From NCBI GenBank assembly GCA_000231825.2, contig JH720379.1:51659-113894 (forward strand): a DNA stretch of 62,236 bases. Reading direction: 5' to 3'. The notes under the pieces were generated by a model that was not told where the DNA came from, made no database searches, and was given only the letters and a program-made list of their open reading frames with translations. Within the stretch, counting starts at the first letter, position 1, and the number at the start of each line of letters is the position of its first letter. Origin of the DNA: Tetrahymena elliotti 4EA (taxonomy: Eukaryota; Ciliophora; Oligohymenophorea; Hymenostomatida; Tetrahymenidae). Both the position numbers and the translations under genes were made by a program. Positions 13,030-24,099 of the stretch are shown here, one piece after another.

Positions 13030-13153
13030 GGGGGGGGGGGGAGGAGGCAATTAATTAGAGGGCTATGGGGTTAACCATTAAAAAACCAATAAAAAAGAGA
13101 GTCAGAAAAATGAGTGATTCTTTATTTATCACCCTCCTCCCCCCTCCCCCTCC
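13030..13153. repeat. inverted polypurine/polypyrimidine tracts (possible IES-associated site)
   Basis: Left tract 13030-13047: twelve consecutive G, then AGGAGG. Right tract 13132-13153: CCCTCCTCC CCCCTCCCCCTCC. The right tract read on the minus strand is again G-rich, so the two face each other as an inverted pair 84 bp apart, around ordinary AT-rich DNA. In an ~80 % AT window this is a strong outlier. In Tetrahymena, some internal eliminated sequences are flanked by inverted polypurine tracts (A5G5-type) lying tens of bp outside the deletion ends and bound by Lia3. After excision such tracts would be left roughly this far apart. That reading is inference; the tracts themselves are directly visible. 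Confidence 0.5.
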
Positions 13154-14338
13154 ATAAATATAAAAGGTGTTTTATGTTTTATTAAATAATTAAAATTGAA
13201 TAAAAAACATAATTAAGAATCTATTATGTTTACTTAAATATTAGGAATTTCACAATAGATTATTTTATTTTTTGACAAAATTGAAAGATTTTAAAGAAAA
13301 TAATCTAATTTGTTACAATAGATATACTAACTTTAAATTTTAAAAAAGCTTGTGAGAGTAAAAATAAAAAAATGCTTTCTTTTAAATTAACTAAAAAATA
13401 ATTTATAAGATATTGTAATGATTAAAATACTAAGAGTTTCATTCAAGATTATTTATTATTTTTTTATCAAAATATAAAATTAATGAATTATAATAATTTG
13501 TTAATACAGTTTTGAGATATTTACATCAAAATTTTTAAATATTTAATTAAGTTAATACTGAATGGTTATTAAAAGCTCATTACTTGAATTGATTGATAAA
13601 AAATTTGAATTTAAAAAACAAAAGCAATAAAAAATAAATTTACAAAGAATTATAAATTATAAATAAATTATTTGAATTTTTAAATCTTATTTTTACTCCT
13701 TAAATTGGTTTATTTAATAAATAAATTATATTTTTTGAGTAAATTAGATAAGCGAGTTGATTGTAGGTTAAAAGTTATCTTATATATTTATCTATTAATA
13801 GAGTATTGTTTAATTCAATTACAATATAATTATGAAAGAATTAATGTAAGCAAGTAAATTAATCTATTTAAAGTAAGACAAACACAGATGAGTTTAATAT
13901 ATTTTCAAGTAAAATAATTCATATTAGCTTAATTAATACAAGAAATTATTTTATAGTTTCGACATACTCCCAAGTAGAATTTATTAATCAGATGGCTTTA
14001 TATAATTTCTTTAGCTTACAGAGTTCTTTAAAATAAATAAATATATTGACTGATTTCTATTTAGATAAACAAAGGAGAGATTACATTTAATAGGAAAAAG
14101 ATTAATGCTTCTTTAATGAGTAAAAAAGTATTTGCTATTCTTATTTGCATGTAATTGAAATTTTGGTATTTTAAATAAAGAAATTTAGAATAAATTAATA
14201 GAATTTCAGTAAGTAAGTAAGCAAGCACATTTGATCAATCTCTCAAATATTAATCAAAAAAAATTTTACTATTTTTTGATTTTAAGATTTTTGCAAAAAA
14301 AGAGCTTTTAATTTAAGTTTTGAATAGAAATTAGATTA
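13154..14338. other. spacer within the tandem small-gene cluster
   Basis: AT-rich, no coding-like frame on either strand. Confidence 0.6.
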
Positions 14339-14938
14339 ATGAGCTGCTTGTGTAATTGTGAAAATGATCAAAACAAAGAAAGAGCTTTAATGCAATCAAT
14401 AAGCTCTAAAATGAAAAGTAGCACTGGTTTGAGATATAGTGATTAGTTAGTTGCAAACCATGTCATTGAGAGTAATCTAGATAACAATAACGCAAATAAT
14501 AAAGTAGAATGTCAAACTTTGATAGAAAAGGATGAAAAAAGTGAAGAAGGGAGCACATTATTTGGTCATAGCAGAGAAAGAGACTCGAGCAGTTTTATCA
14601 TTTAAATAGCACTAAACAAATTACTTTAAAAAGAGCTAAATTTCAGCTTCCCACCAGGATTAATTGTTAATAGCTTAGACTCAATAGATGGAAATATAGT
14701 TGAAATATCATACAAGATATTAGATACTGATTATATATTTTATGGTAAAATATATCAAAACATGCAAGATTTCATCTCACTAAATGATCTACTGCAAAAA
14801 TATTAAAAAAATTTTATCGGAAATAATCATGTCAGAACTAAAGTTAGCTACGATTAAAATGGATGCTAAATCATTTACTTTATAGCTAAAACTACATACC
14901 CATGCTAACAAAGCACTATTATAAAAGAAAATAAATGA
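14339..14938 (+). CDS. 199-aa Cys-N-terminal protein, tandem cluster member 4
   Basis: Single exon of 200 codons, TGA at 14936-14938. N-terminus MSCLCNCENDQN has cysteines at 3, 5 and 7, the clearest candidate palmitoylation cluster in the family (inference). A charged, serine-containing middle follows (EKDEKSEEGSTLFGH). From about residue 95 it looks folded: a helix (IQIALNKLLQKELNF), FPPGLIVNSLDSIDG, IVEISYKILDTDYIFYGKI, a helix (DFISLNDLLQKYQKNF), then VRTKVSYDQNG and IIYFIAKTTYPC. The order 'PG.I..., I.I.Y, YG.I, helix with KYQ, strand, YFI' is shared with members 3 and 5. No enzyme motif seen. Confidence 0.78.
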
Positions 14939-15965
14939 ACAAAAAATTTAAGCAAACAAATAAACAAAAATATTGATTTTGAATGACTTTAAAAATGATT
15001 GATCACTAACCAATAAATAAATAAAAAATAGTAAAATAGTATATATATAGTAAAATAATATAAATATATAAATTAAATATTTATCAAATATTCCAAGTAT
15101 TTCTTATTCTACATTAAAAGGTGTATTAAATTTTAAAAATTTATCATTTCATTTGATATCTTAATTTTATTGATAAAAGTCAATGTAAAGTATTGAAATC
15201 AAATAAATATTAATAGAAAAACAAAAGAATTATTTTAACCTTCCTTTAATAAAGTTTAATAAAGAATCAAGATTAACTCTGTTTAGTGATATATTAATGG
15301 AAGTTGAGATTGAAAATTTTGACAACTGAATTTTTAAACTTTATTCAGTCAGAGATAGATATTCTTCACTTAGCATGTTTTCTTGACTCTACTTCTAAAA
15401 AGAATAATAAAAATATAATTAATTTTAATTGAATTATTGATTATGTATGACTTGTTTTTATTATTTTTAACAAATTAAATCAATTCAATGAGATTGTTTC
15501 TCAAACAAATTTAATATTTATGATTTTATTTAAAGTTCTTAGAAACAAAAAAAATAATAATAATAAAAAAGAAATAATTATCAATTTATTAAGAATTTAC
15601 ACTCGTTTTGTGTTTTCGCAATTGTATTTTTTGTTAAGTTTTTTAGAAAAAAAATTCTGAATTGAAGAATAAAAAGCATTATGGCTTTTAAAAAAAATAA
15701 ATTATCTCTCTTAATAGAATTTTACAAATTTGGTTGATTATTCTGTTATCTTTCAAATAGAATGTAAGTAAAAGCTAGTAATTGTGGTTGCTATAATTGA
15801 TATAATTAACATTTGCAACAAGCAATTAAATTTCATAAAAGAATATTTTAGCTCATTACAATAATTAATTAATTTAATAAATATTAAGAGTTGATATATA
15901 TTCAAAGTAAGTTCTAAAACACAAAAAAAATTTGAATTATTTTTTTGTTTGTTTGACAAAGAAAA
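14939..15965. other. spacer within the tandem small-gene cluster
   Basis: AT-rich with a poly-TA run near 15040-15080. A minus-strand standard-code frame at 15753-15959 has no coding character and ends just before the next gene's ATG. Confidence 0.6.
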
Positions 15966-16445
15966 ATGGGTAGTTGTACAGATAAAGAAAAATAATAATT
16001 TAAGGGCGATAGTGTTTAAACATAGAAAGTACCTGCTAATAACCGAAAAGTTGATTCAAGAAATACATTACTTTAAGAAGAATTTTATCTATAAAGGTAA
16101 ACTTAGCCATATTATGTTTAACCACTAGAGATAATATAATCTCATATTAGCTAAAATTATTAAAACCCTTAAGATATCTCTAGCTTTCTTCCTGAAGGAG
16201 CTCATATTATTTCAAAATAAGAAAATCCAGATGGAATTAATACAATTAAATTTAGTTTGACAGATCAAGACTATTGTTTTATTTTTTAGGTCCCTTTAAA
16301 TTACAACCAATTATTTGAGGAGCACCAAAAATGCTAAGACAATGCAGCTCAGATCTCCTAATTAATCGTCATTCCTAGAAAAGGAAGTCTAACATTTGGA
16401 TATTTCATTTTCCAAGAATAAAAAATATCATCAATAAATGAATGA
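15966..16445 (+). CDS. 159-aa MGSC-type protein, tandem cluster member 5
   Basis: Single exon of 160 codons, TGA at 16443-16445. The start GAAAAATGG gives MGSCTDKEKQQ. Gly-2 followed by small residues and Cys-4 fits the pattern of dual N-myristoylation plus palmitoylation, a common membrane-anchoring signal (inference from sequence). The polar middle is short. The C-terminal module begins near residue 65: FLPEGAHIISKQENPDG, INTIKFSLTDQDYCFIFQV, helix NYNQLFEEHQKCQD, then ISQLIVIPRKG and FGYFIFQEQK. It is the shortest member of the run and shows the module most cleanly. Function unknown. Confidence 0.78.
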
Positions 16446-18131
16446 TGAATGAATTGAATTTCTTAGAAAGCCAACAAAGGAAAAATTAATCAAAAACAGA
16501 ATTCTACTTTGAAGAAGAAGAATAATAATAAATAATCACTATCAATCAAATAATAGATTGTTCTGAAAGATAAAAAACTATGCTAAATATTTTGAAATTT
16601 AATAAATTTTCTTGTAAAATATATATTCTGTACCTAAATATTTTATTCACTTTTTTAACAAAATCTTTAAAAATTATTTTTAATTTTATTTTTAAAATTC
16701 TATTTCATTATTAATTTATCTTAGTATAATAAACAAAGGATTTTAGAAATACTTACTTTTACTTAGTTTAAAATTACCTTTTTTTGATAATTTGAAATAT
16801 TTTTTTTTCCTACTAATTTCGGTTTGTTTACTTAATATTAGTTTGGTTAATTCATTCATTCTTATGTCTATTTCTTTCTTTTAAATATTTATTTATAAAT
16901 TTTAATTTTGAAAAGTTGGAATAAGATTGGTAAAATTAGAGCCTAAGGATTAAAATCAAGACTCATTAAAGGAAAAAGATTAATTAAATTATCATTAGAA
17001 TTTTGAAAGAATGATTATTTTAATTAAATTTCGGACTTTACTTACTTTTTGATAATCAAAAGGTAGTCATTCCTATTAGAATTTATAAAAATTGTTATTT
17101 TGATAAAATTATATATATATTTAATTTTGTCGCTTATATTAACTAACAAAAATCTGAATATTAAAACTTATTTATTTATCTGCATCAGACATCTTTTATC
17201 TTTTAATTAATTTTTTAATAATTTTTCTTTGATTTGTTATTTCTTTTTTAAAAAAAGCAATATTTGAATTTCATAAATTAAAATTTACTTATTAAAATTA
17301 AAAATAATTTTAAAAACAATTTCTAAAATTTTCACAAAACTAGTTAAAAATATTATTCATATTTTCACTACAGATTACCTCTAAATCCATCCGAAATACG
17401 AGAAAATATGGTAGGAAAATTAATTAATTGAATTTTAGCAATCTAAAATGTATTAAATATTGTTTTTTAATCAATAAAGTAATATATATAAGATCTATTA
17501 CAAATTCCTTAAAATTCATAAAATATTAATTAATATTTATTATTTGATGGTATGAATAAAGTTAAAAATGTATTGTGTTTACTTCTTAATGAAAATGTGC
17601 AATTAATTAATTCACCTTAATTTATACCAATAGATGATAGGAATAAGTGTTTACACCTATTTCTACCCCCTTTCTATCACCCTGAAACTTATCTTTATTC
17701 TATGTATTATGAAGAGAAATAGAGAAAACAGAATGTAAAGATTATGAGATTATTGTAGCAAATTATAAAATATTTTTGTTTTGTTCATAATATGGCTATT
17801 TAATTTAAAGTAACTTGACACCTAAGAATTTTTATCAAAATATTCAAAACTCAAACTGAGTGAAATCAAATTTTGAATTTGAAAAAATATATGTAAAGAT
17901 TGAATTAGTTTCATATGGAATTTATATTTAGTATTTTTATGGTAATAGTTATTTTTAATTTTTGAAGTTCAAAATTAATGAAAAAAGAGATTTAGACTTA
18001 TCGAAAACGATTTTATTAAACTCAGTAATAATTTAATTTTGTTTTAAATTAATTTCAATTCAATTAATTATAAGCTCTTGAGAAATCTTATATATTTTTG
18101 GCCAATATAAAATTAGTGCTGCTCTTACAAT
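16446..18131. other. AT-rich spacer, no supported gene
   Basis: About 1.7 kb without coding-like frames. A small C-rich patch (TACCCCCTTTCTATCACCC) sits at about 17664-17682; no facing G-tract was found nearby. Confidence 0.55.
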
Positions 18132-18741
18132 ATGGGCAACTTTAAGTTAACATTGAATATGCACATTTCATATTATAAATTAAAAATTATTAAAAAAAGT
18201 AAACCACAAGATAAAGTACTGGCGTAAAGGTTGTTTATAACAATTTGCGTAGTAGATAATAGCTTATTCTCTAAACAAATGGCACAGGCTGTCAAGTTAT
18301 TTTATAGTTTTTCTTTGTTTATGAAAAGAAATAATATTTTGATTAATTCAATTTTTGTAGTAGAAACTAAGAAGTTAGAGTTGAATAACTTCAATAAAAT
18401 TAGTATCCATCCATATAATATTTTATAGTTTTATTATTATTAATAATAAAGAAAAACAAAAAGTTTTAAATTCTATTCTTTATTTAAATTTACCTTTTAA
18501 TTGATTTAAGTACCTTGAAGTTGTTAACCTCTCAGATTTCAATTTTTATTGCAACCTCAGTGCGATTTATGAATCAATATTGATAAGAAGTGTGAACTTG
18601 ATCTGTGAAGATGCTGAGCTTGATGACTTTTCGCTCTTTAAAGGAGGGTTCATAGAAAAATTGAGGTCTTATCCTTAGGATGTAGTGTATGCTACATCTC
18701 TTAACCACTTCTGTATATAAGATCAAAGAGTTATAAAATGA
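18132..18741 (+). CDS. unrecognised two-exon protein, 163 aa
   Basis: Exons 18132-18402 and 18521-18741 (271 + 221 bp = 164 codons). The intron begins GTATCC and ends TTGAAG, phase 1, rebuilding an Ile codon. The protein starts MGNFKLTLNMHISYYKLK. It contains a hydrophobic core LFITICVVDNSLFSK, a helix-like run (QMAQAVKLFYSFSLFMKR), a strand-like INSIFVVETKKLEL, and an acidic second half (LICEDAELDDFSLFKGG, RSYPQDVVYATSLNHFC). Base composition of both exons is clearly less AT-rich than the surroundings. No family recognised. The exon 1 start and exact splice points are uncertain: another acceptor ten bases upstream would need a different phase. It could also be a partial or degenerate gene. 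Confidence 0.5.
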
Positions 18742-20559
18742 AATAAACTATTCAAAAATATGTAATAAAAACAAAGAATAGTAAAATAAAAAGATTTTCA
18801 ATATTTTATCTTTGATTATAATTGTATAGTATGGTATATCCATTTTCATCAATAAATCCTCAAAATCTTCAAGAGATGTGTTGTTATTTTTGATTGATTT
18901 TGATTTTTTAATCAATAATACTCAATACTCTTGATATAAAAATGGAATCTAATTTACAATTCTGGCTCTATTTATGGACAAAATTTATTAATGATATCAA
19001 TGCAAGTTGCTTTAGTTTGTTAGATGTTTCTTTATAATAATTATCTTTAAGAGATAATACTTTTTTAAGACTATTTAAATACTTTTGTTATTTTTTATTC
19101 AAAAATAATTTTATTATTCATAAAAGGCAACATTTTTAACATTTAAGTAAAAATATTAGTACAATTAATTTCATATAGGAGATTAAGTAAATCAAATCTC
19201 CTTCAATTTACTATTTTTATTAATTTAAATTATGAAAATTTGAAAAGAGCATCAAGCTTACTTTAAAACAAATAAAAACGTCTTTTTTTAAATTAAACTT
19301 AGTGGACTATCATTCAAATCTATTAAAGATAAGTAAGCCTCTAATTTTATGAAAAATAACTAAATTAAATTGATTTACTTACATGGTAAATTAAAGAAAA
19401 TTTAAAATCAAAATTATTACTCTATTTAAAAATTATCTCTCCTATTTTGGATATTATTTTTTAAATTTTTTCTTTGACAGATTCCTAATAGTTCATTTGT
19501 TAAAAGATTAAAATTTCATTGATATTCAACTGCATTTTTTTAGACTAGTGCTATTATTAAAATAGATAGATATTTTATAATTCAAATTTTTAGATTCATT
19601 TTGTATTTATCTAAAAAATGCATTTTATTATTGTTATTTATTTAATATTATATAAATTCAATGAAATATTTAATGAAAAAATATTTAAATGATTAATTCA
19701 ATTTAAACAAGCAAAAAATATTTTTATTTAAATATTTTGAGAAAACAAATATTTGTTATTATTCCCTTTATTTTAGAAAAAATATAAATAATTTTGCTCA
19801 AATGTTTGGTAAAAGTTTTTATGGAATTGGTTGTACTTCTTTTTTATTTTTATACAGTAATTTTTTAATAGGAAATCCCATATAGTATCAGAGAGGTGAT
19901 CATTTTTTAATATATTATTTCATAGCATTACACACTCATCCTCAGAAAAATTAATTTTTTAAATTCTTAAATTTTATTAGATTCACTCTCGAATCAAGGA
20001 AATTCTGACTATCCAATATCTAAATAATAAGGTATTTAAAATAAAATTGAATTGAAATGTTCAGTAAAAGTCTAGTGTAATAAGATGAATTTGAATTTAA
20101 ATGTTTTAAATTAATTATTTCATTTCCTCTTTTATCAAGTTATTTTAAATTCACAAGTCTTCTTTCTGATATATTCAAGCTTTATTGTTTTTAATATTAT
20201 CTGATAAATAAGATGAGATGTTGAAAAAGAATATTTCTCATGCAAGATAAAAAATATTTAGTTTTAGATTCAAAGAAGATTTATCAAAAAATAAAGGTTT
20301 ATCTATTTTGATAAAAAATATTGATGGATGGATAAATGAATGAATTGCTTATTTATTTCTAATTTGTTTTGAAGATGAATTGTTTAAGATATAAATAAGA
20401 TTTATCAAAAAATAAATAAGGTCTATCTATTTTTATTGATAATTTTGATTATTTTTTAATTGATTTTGATAAATAACTTTAATCATAAAATAAAAACATA
20501 ATTTAAATAATTTCTGATAAAGCAAGCAAGCAAGTAAATCAAATAGCAAATAATATAAA
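18742..20559. other. AT-rich spacer, no supported gene
   Basis: No coding-like frame on either strand. A short direct repeat (ATTTATCAAAAAATAAA... TCTATCTATTTT) occurs at about 20280-20320 and again at 20400-20440. Confidence 0.55.
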
Positions 20560-23500
20560 ATGGAAGATAAAAACAAAACACAAAAAGAAGCTGAGGATGA
20601 AAGAATATAAGCAGACATAAAAAATTTAATGTTTAACAAATAGCATCATGCTCACAACTTCTTTATAGGAGATAGTGTTGATATAGTCATTAAAAAGAAT
20701 ATCACTAAATTGATAGAAAATGAAATAGAATATCTCTAACAAGGCAACATCAAAGAAATTGTATAAAATATAGGTAATTAATTCAAATCTTTTAAGCATT
20801 TGTATGAGTTTAAGATGGCTAGTTTATTACTATTTAGCGGGATTTTAATAAATGCCAAATTAGCTGTTTTTTAATAGTGAAATTGAGATATACATGTTAA
20901 TAATCCATGATGAATATATCTGCAAAGATAAATTTAATTTGTGAAAATTCAAATCATTTTTGTTATTTTGTTTTATAATTAACAAAGATTAGGAAGATAA
21001 AAAAGAAATGATTGAAAATGAGTTGAAAAATGCAATTAAAAATAATAAAGGACCTATGGAATAAAGGAAATCATCTATTTTGAGGAGTTAGTGGATAATG
21101 AATACTGTCAGAACTAATAATAAAATATAGCAATTAGATATAGATCAAGATGAATCAGAGGAGGGTTAATATTAAAAGATATCTAAAGGTTCATTGCAGT
21201 CTATTGAGTCAGAGGAAGATGAAGAAGAATAATTTATTATCCAAGGAAAATTAATGAAAAAAAATTCAGGTTTATTAAATAGATGGAAAGTAATTTATTT
21301 ATAATTTTTTTCTTCCTTCCTTGCTTTTAATAAGTAGACTTTTTTTAAATTCTACTGTTTTTGTAAAAAAAAAGAAATACTTTTGCACTTTAAATCATGA
21401 GAAATTCTGTATTTATGAAGAAAAAAAAGAAAATAAAAACATTAAAGATTATAATTTATAATTATGCATTAATTTCTAGCACTTGGTTTGCGAAGTCGAA
21501 GTAATCATTTTAGCTTTTTTGTTATCTTTGTTTAACATTCATTCAAATAGAAAGTAGAAAAAAAGGACTATATTGTCATTACTATTAAGAACTAAAAGAA
21601 AAAATTCAAGCTCAAAGAATCACCAAAAAGTGAGAAAAAATTAGATGAATGGTACAAAAGTATTAAATAAGTTATTGAAGATAATAAACATATCAGATCT
21701 GCATAAAACATTAAACCTGACAAAGCTAATCAGTATATTTAGGTAACTTTATTCAAATATCAAATAAAGTCAATATGTTCATGGGAATATTTTTAAATTT
21801 TATTAATTAAATATTTAAGTAAAAAACAATAATTTGGAATTAACTTTTTAACTAACTTATTTGATTTTCAAATTAAATTAAAACAGCAAAAATAGATTTT
21901 AGAAAATGTTTAGAAGCATAGATTTATCAACATATTTATTTTTAAACTTAAAAATGTTTAGATATTTTGTGATAATAAATAAATAAACTATTTATTTAAT
22001 TTTTTTAATTCAATAAGTTTTAATTAATTTTCAAATTATAGATAGATAGGTTAACATTTTAAATAAATTGATTCGAAGGATAGTTAGCTTTATTTTACTT
22101 CTAGCTAATTTATGGAATTTTGATATTAGAATTTAATTCGAAACATTTTCAAAGCATTAAAATTTTCACTTTTTTAATATAAAATGGTCAAGGATTTGAA
22201 ATAATTTCAAATTCGATTAAAGATTCATTTGGGACAAGGGTTGGAGGGGGGTAGGTTTGATAGGACCTAATAGGAAAATTGAAAAAATGAACTTTCTATT
22301 CTGCAATAAAAGCATAGAAATACCTACATGAATAATCTATTATTGAATGATTATATTGCATATATTTTTTTTTCAAGCTACTGCAAAAATAAATTCTTAC
22401 CTTTCTTTCTTTCTTGCTGAAATATTACAATCTCCTTTTATATGTGTAAATAGACTTCATCTATTTCAAATTGATCTTATTTATATAGATGACTAAATAA
22501 TACATAATAATAATTTAACTTTTCAATTGTTTTATTAAGTCCAACCAAACCTCTCCTCCCCCCCCCCATTCATTTTTAATTTAAATGTTAAAAACCAATA
22601 TTCCATGCAAATAAATGCTACACTACATGACTATTTTTATTTCTTATACTTTCTAAAAATATAAATAATTTAAGAGTGTGTTTTCTGAAAAAATATTTTT
22701 AAATTTTAACTTTATTAATCTAAAGTTGTAAATAATTTGAAAGATATTAAAAAAAAGATATTTGATAGCTTGAATTAGGTAATCAACATTTCAATAAAAT
22801 TTTATCGACTTATTTCATGAATTTGACTATAGAAAATAAAATCCAAATAATGTTTTTAATCTCTTCTTTTTTTACATTTTTTAAGGATATTAAATATTGC
22901 TATAAGCTTGTATTTTTTAGCATATTCAAGCTAACTTGATAAAAAAATATGTTGATAAATTTGAATGATAATTTTAATTTTATTTAAAAATAATAATATT
23001 TAATTTGTTTATTTTTTTTATTGATTTACTTGTTTAGATAAAATATTTTGTAGTATTTATTTATTATGATAGAAAATTAATGCTAAAATAAAATAAATTA
23101 GAATGATATGATCACAGAAGATGAGTTTTTATTTAGAGCAAAAACAGGAGACATCCTTCTTTTTAAGTAAATTAAAATAAAAAAGAGTAATTAATGAAGA
23201 GATTTACTATGTTTATAAATTAAATTTAAGAACAAATAACTTCAATGCCAAGCTTTAGAGAGCTACGACAGTTAGTAATTATGGTATGCTGATTGTTTTT
23301 TATGATTAAAGATAACTTATTTTTTTTAAATTAGATCACATTGGGATGGTTATAAAGCTAAAAGATAATGTGGTAAGAGTTTTTGATGCATAGCTAGATG
23401 ACGGTGTTTCTATATAAGAATGGAAATCTTTTATAAGAATAAATGATTTGTTTGAAAAGTAAGTAACCACTTATTTCTATAGCTTGAACATTTTATGATA

Positions 23501-24099
23501 ATCACAGATAATAAATAAATTAATTAATTTTTTTGTTTTTAGAGTGGTGTTAAGGTAGCTTAACTATGACAAGCTGAGAACAGTGTTACCTGATTTTTAT
23601 TAATTCGTTCTGGTAATTTATTAAATATTAAAGAATAATCTCTTAATCAAAAATTTCTAAATTATTTCTAGAAAAATTAATCAAATTTTATTTAGTTTAG
23701 GATTTGTCATATTTACAAAAATGTTTATTAAAATAGAGTAGTCTAGGATAAAAATATGATATCAGTGTGGCTAAATTGATGAAAAAAAGATCTTCTGTAA
23801 TAAATGACGCAAGTCGAGAAGATGGTTATTTCTGCTCTGAGCTAGCAGCTAAAGCATTTAAAGTGTTAGGTTTAATTAATCCAAACAAATCTTCTTGCTA
23901 GTATTGGCCTAGTAACTTAATTATTTATTTACCTTCAAATTTTTAAATTAAAAAAAATTATTAATTAGGATCATTTTCAGAACAATATGAATAAGAGTTA
24001 AATTTATATGAAGGAGTAAAACTTGGAAAAGAGAGTCCAATTCTCCTAAATAGACATATTTTCCATGAGGCTTAGTTAGACAAAGAAAAAAATGAATGA
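20560..24099 (+). CDS. PH domain + permuted-papain (YiiX/NlpC-P60-like) hydrolase, 495 aa, ten exons
   Basis: Exons 20560-20773, 20988-21289, 21375-21500, 21551-21742, 23102-23166, 23231-23283, 23335-23458, 23543-23612, 23701-23911 and 23969-24099; total 1488 bp, all junction phases consistent. Residues 1-150 are charged and coiled-coil-like with acidic runs. Residues ~154-262 form a PH-like domain: IIQGKLMKKNSGLLNRWK, KYFCTLNHEKFCIYE, YIVITIKN, and the C-terminal helix with conserved Trp-248 (LDEWYKSIKQVI). Residues ~290-470 show the circularly permuted papain pattern. It has TGDILLF (294-299), YDHIGMVIK with His-319, acidic strand VVRVFDAQ, LGQKYD (Asp-402), and FCSELAAKAFKVLGL with Cys-427 as likely nucleophile. 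Such domains are thiol hydrolases or acyltransferases; the PH domain suggests phosphoinositide-directed membrane targeting. Substrate unknown. Intron 4 is 1359 bp and unusual (see repeat at 22231). Confidence 0.8.
22231..22567. repeat. inverted G-rich/C-rich tracts inside a long intron
   Basis: The left tract at 22231-22255 (GGGACAAGGGTTGGAGGGGGG, then TAGG) is G-rich. The right tract at 22550-22567 (CCTCTCCTCCCCCCCCCCC-type) is its inverted counterpart about 295 bp away. Both lie in intron 4 (21743-23101) of the PH/papain gene. The paralogue's intron at the same position is only 64 bp. The tracts are the same type and polarity as the pair at 13030-13153, so an eliminated-sequence boundary or insertion remnant is suspected (inference). 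Confidence 0.45.
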
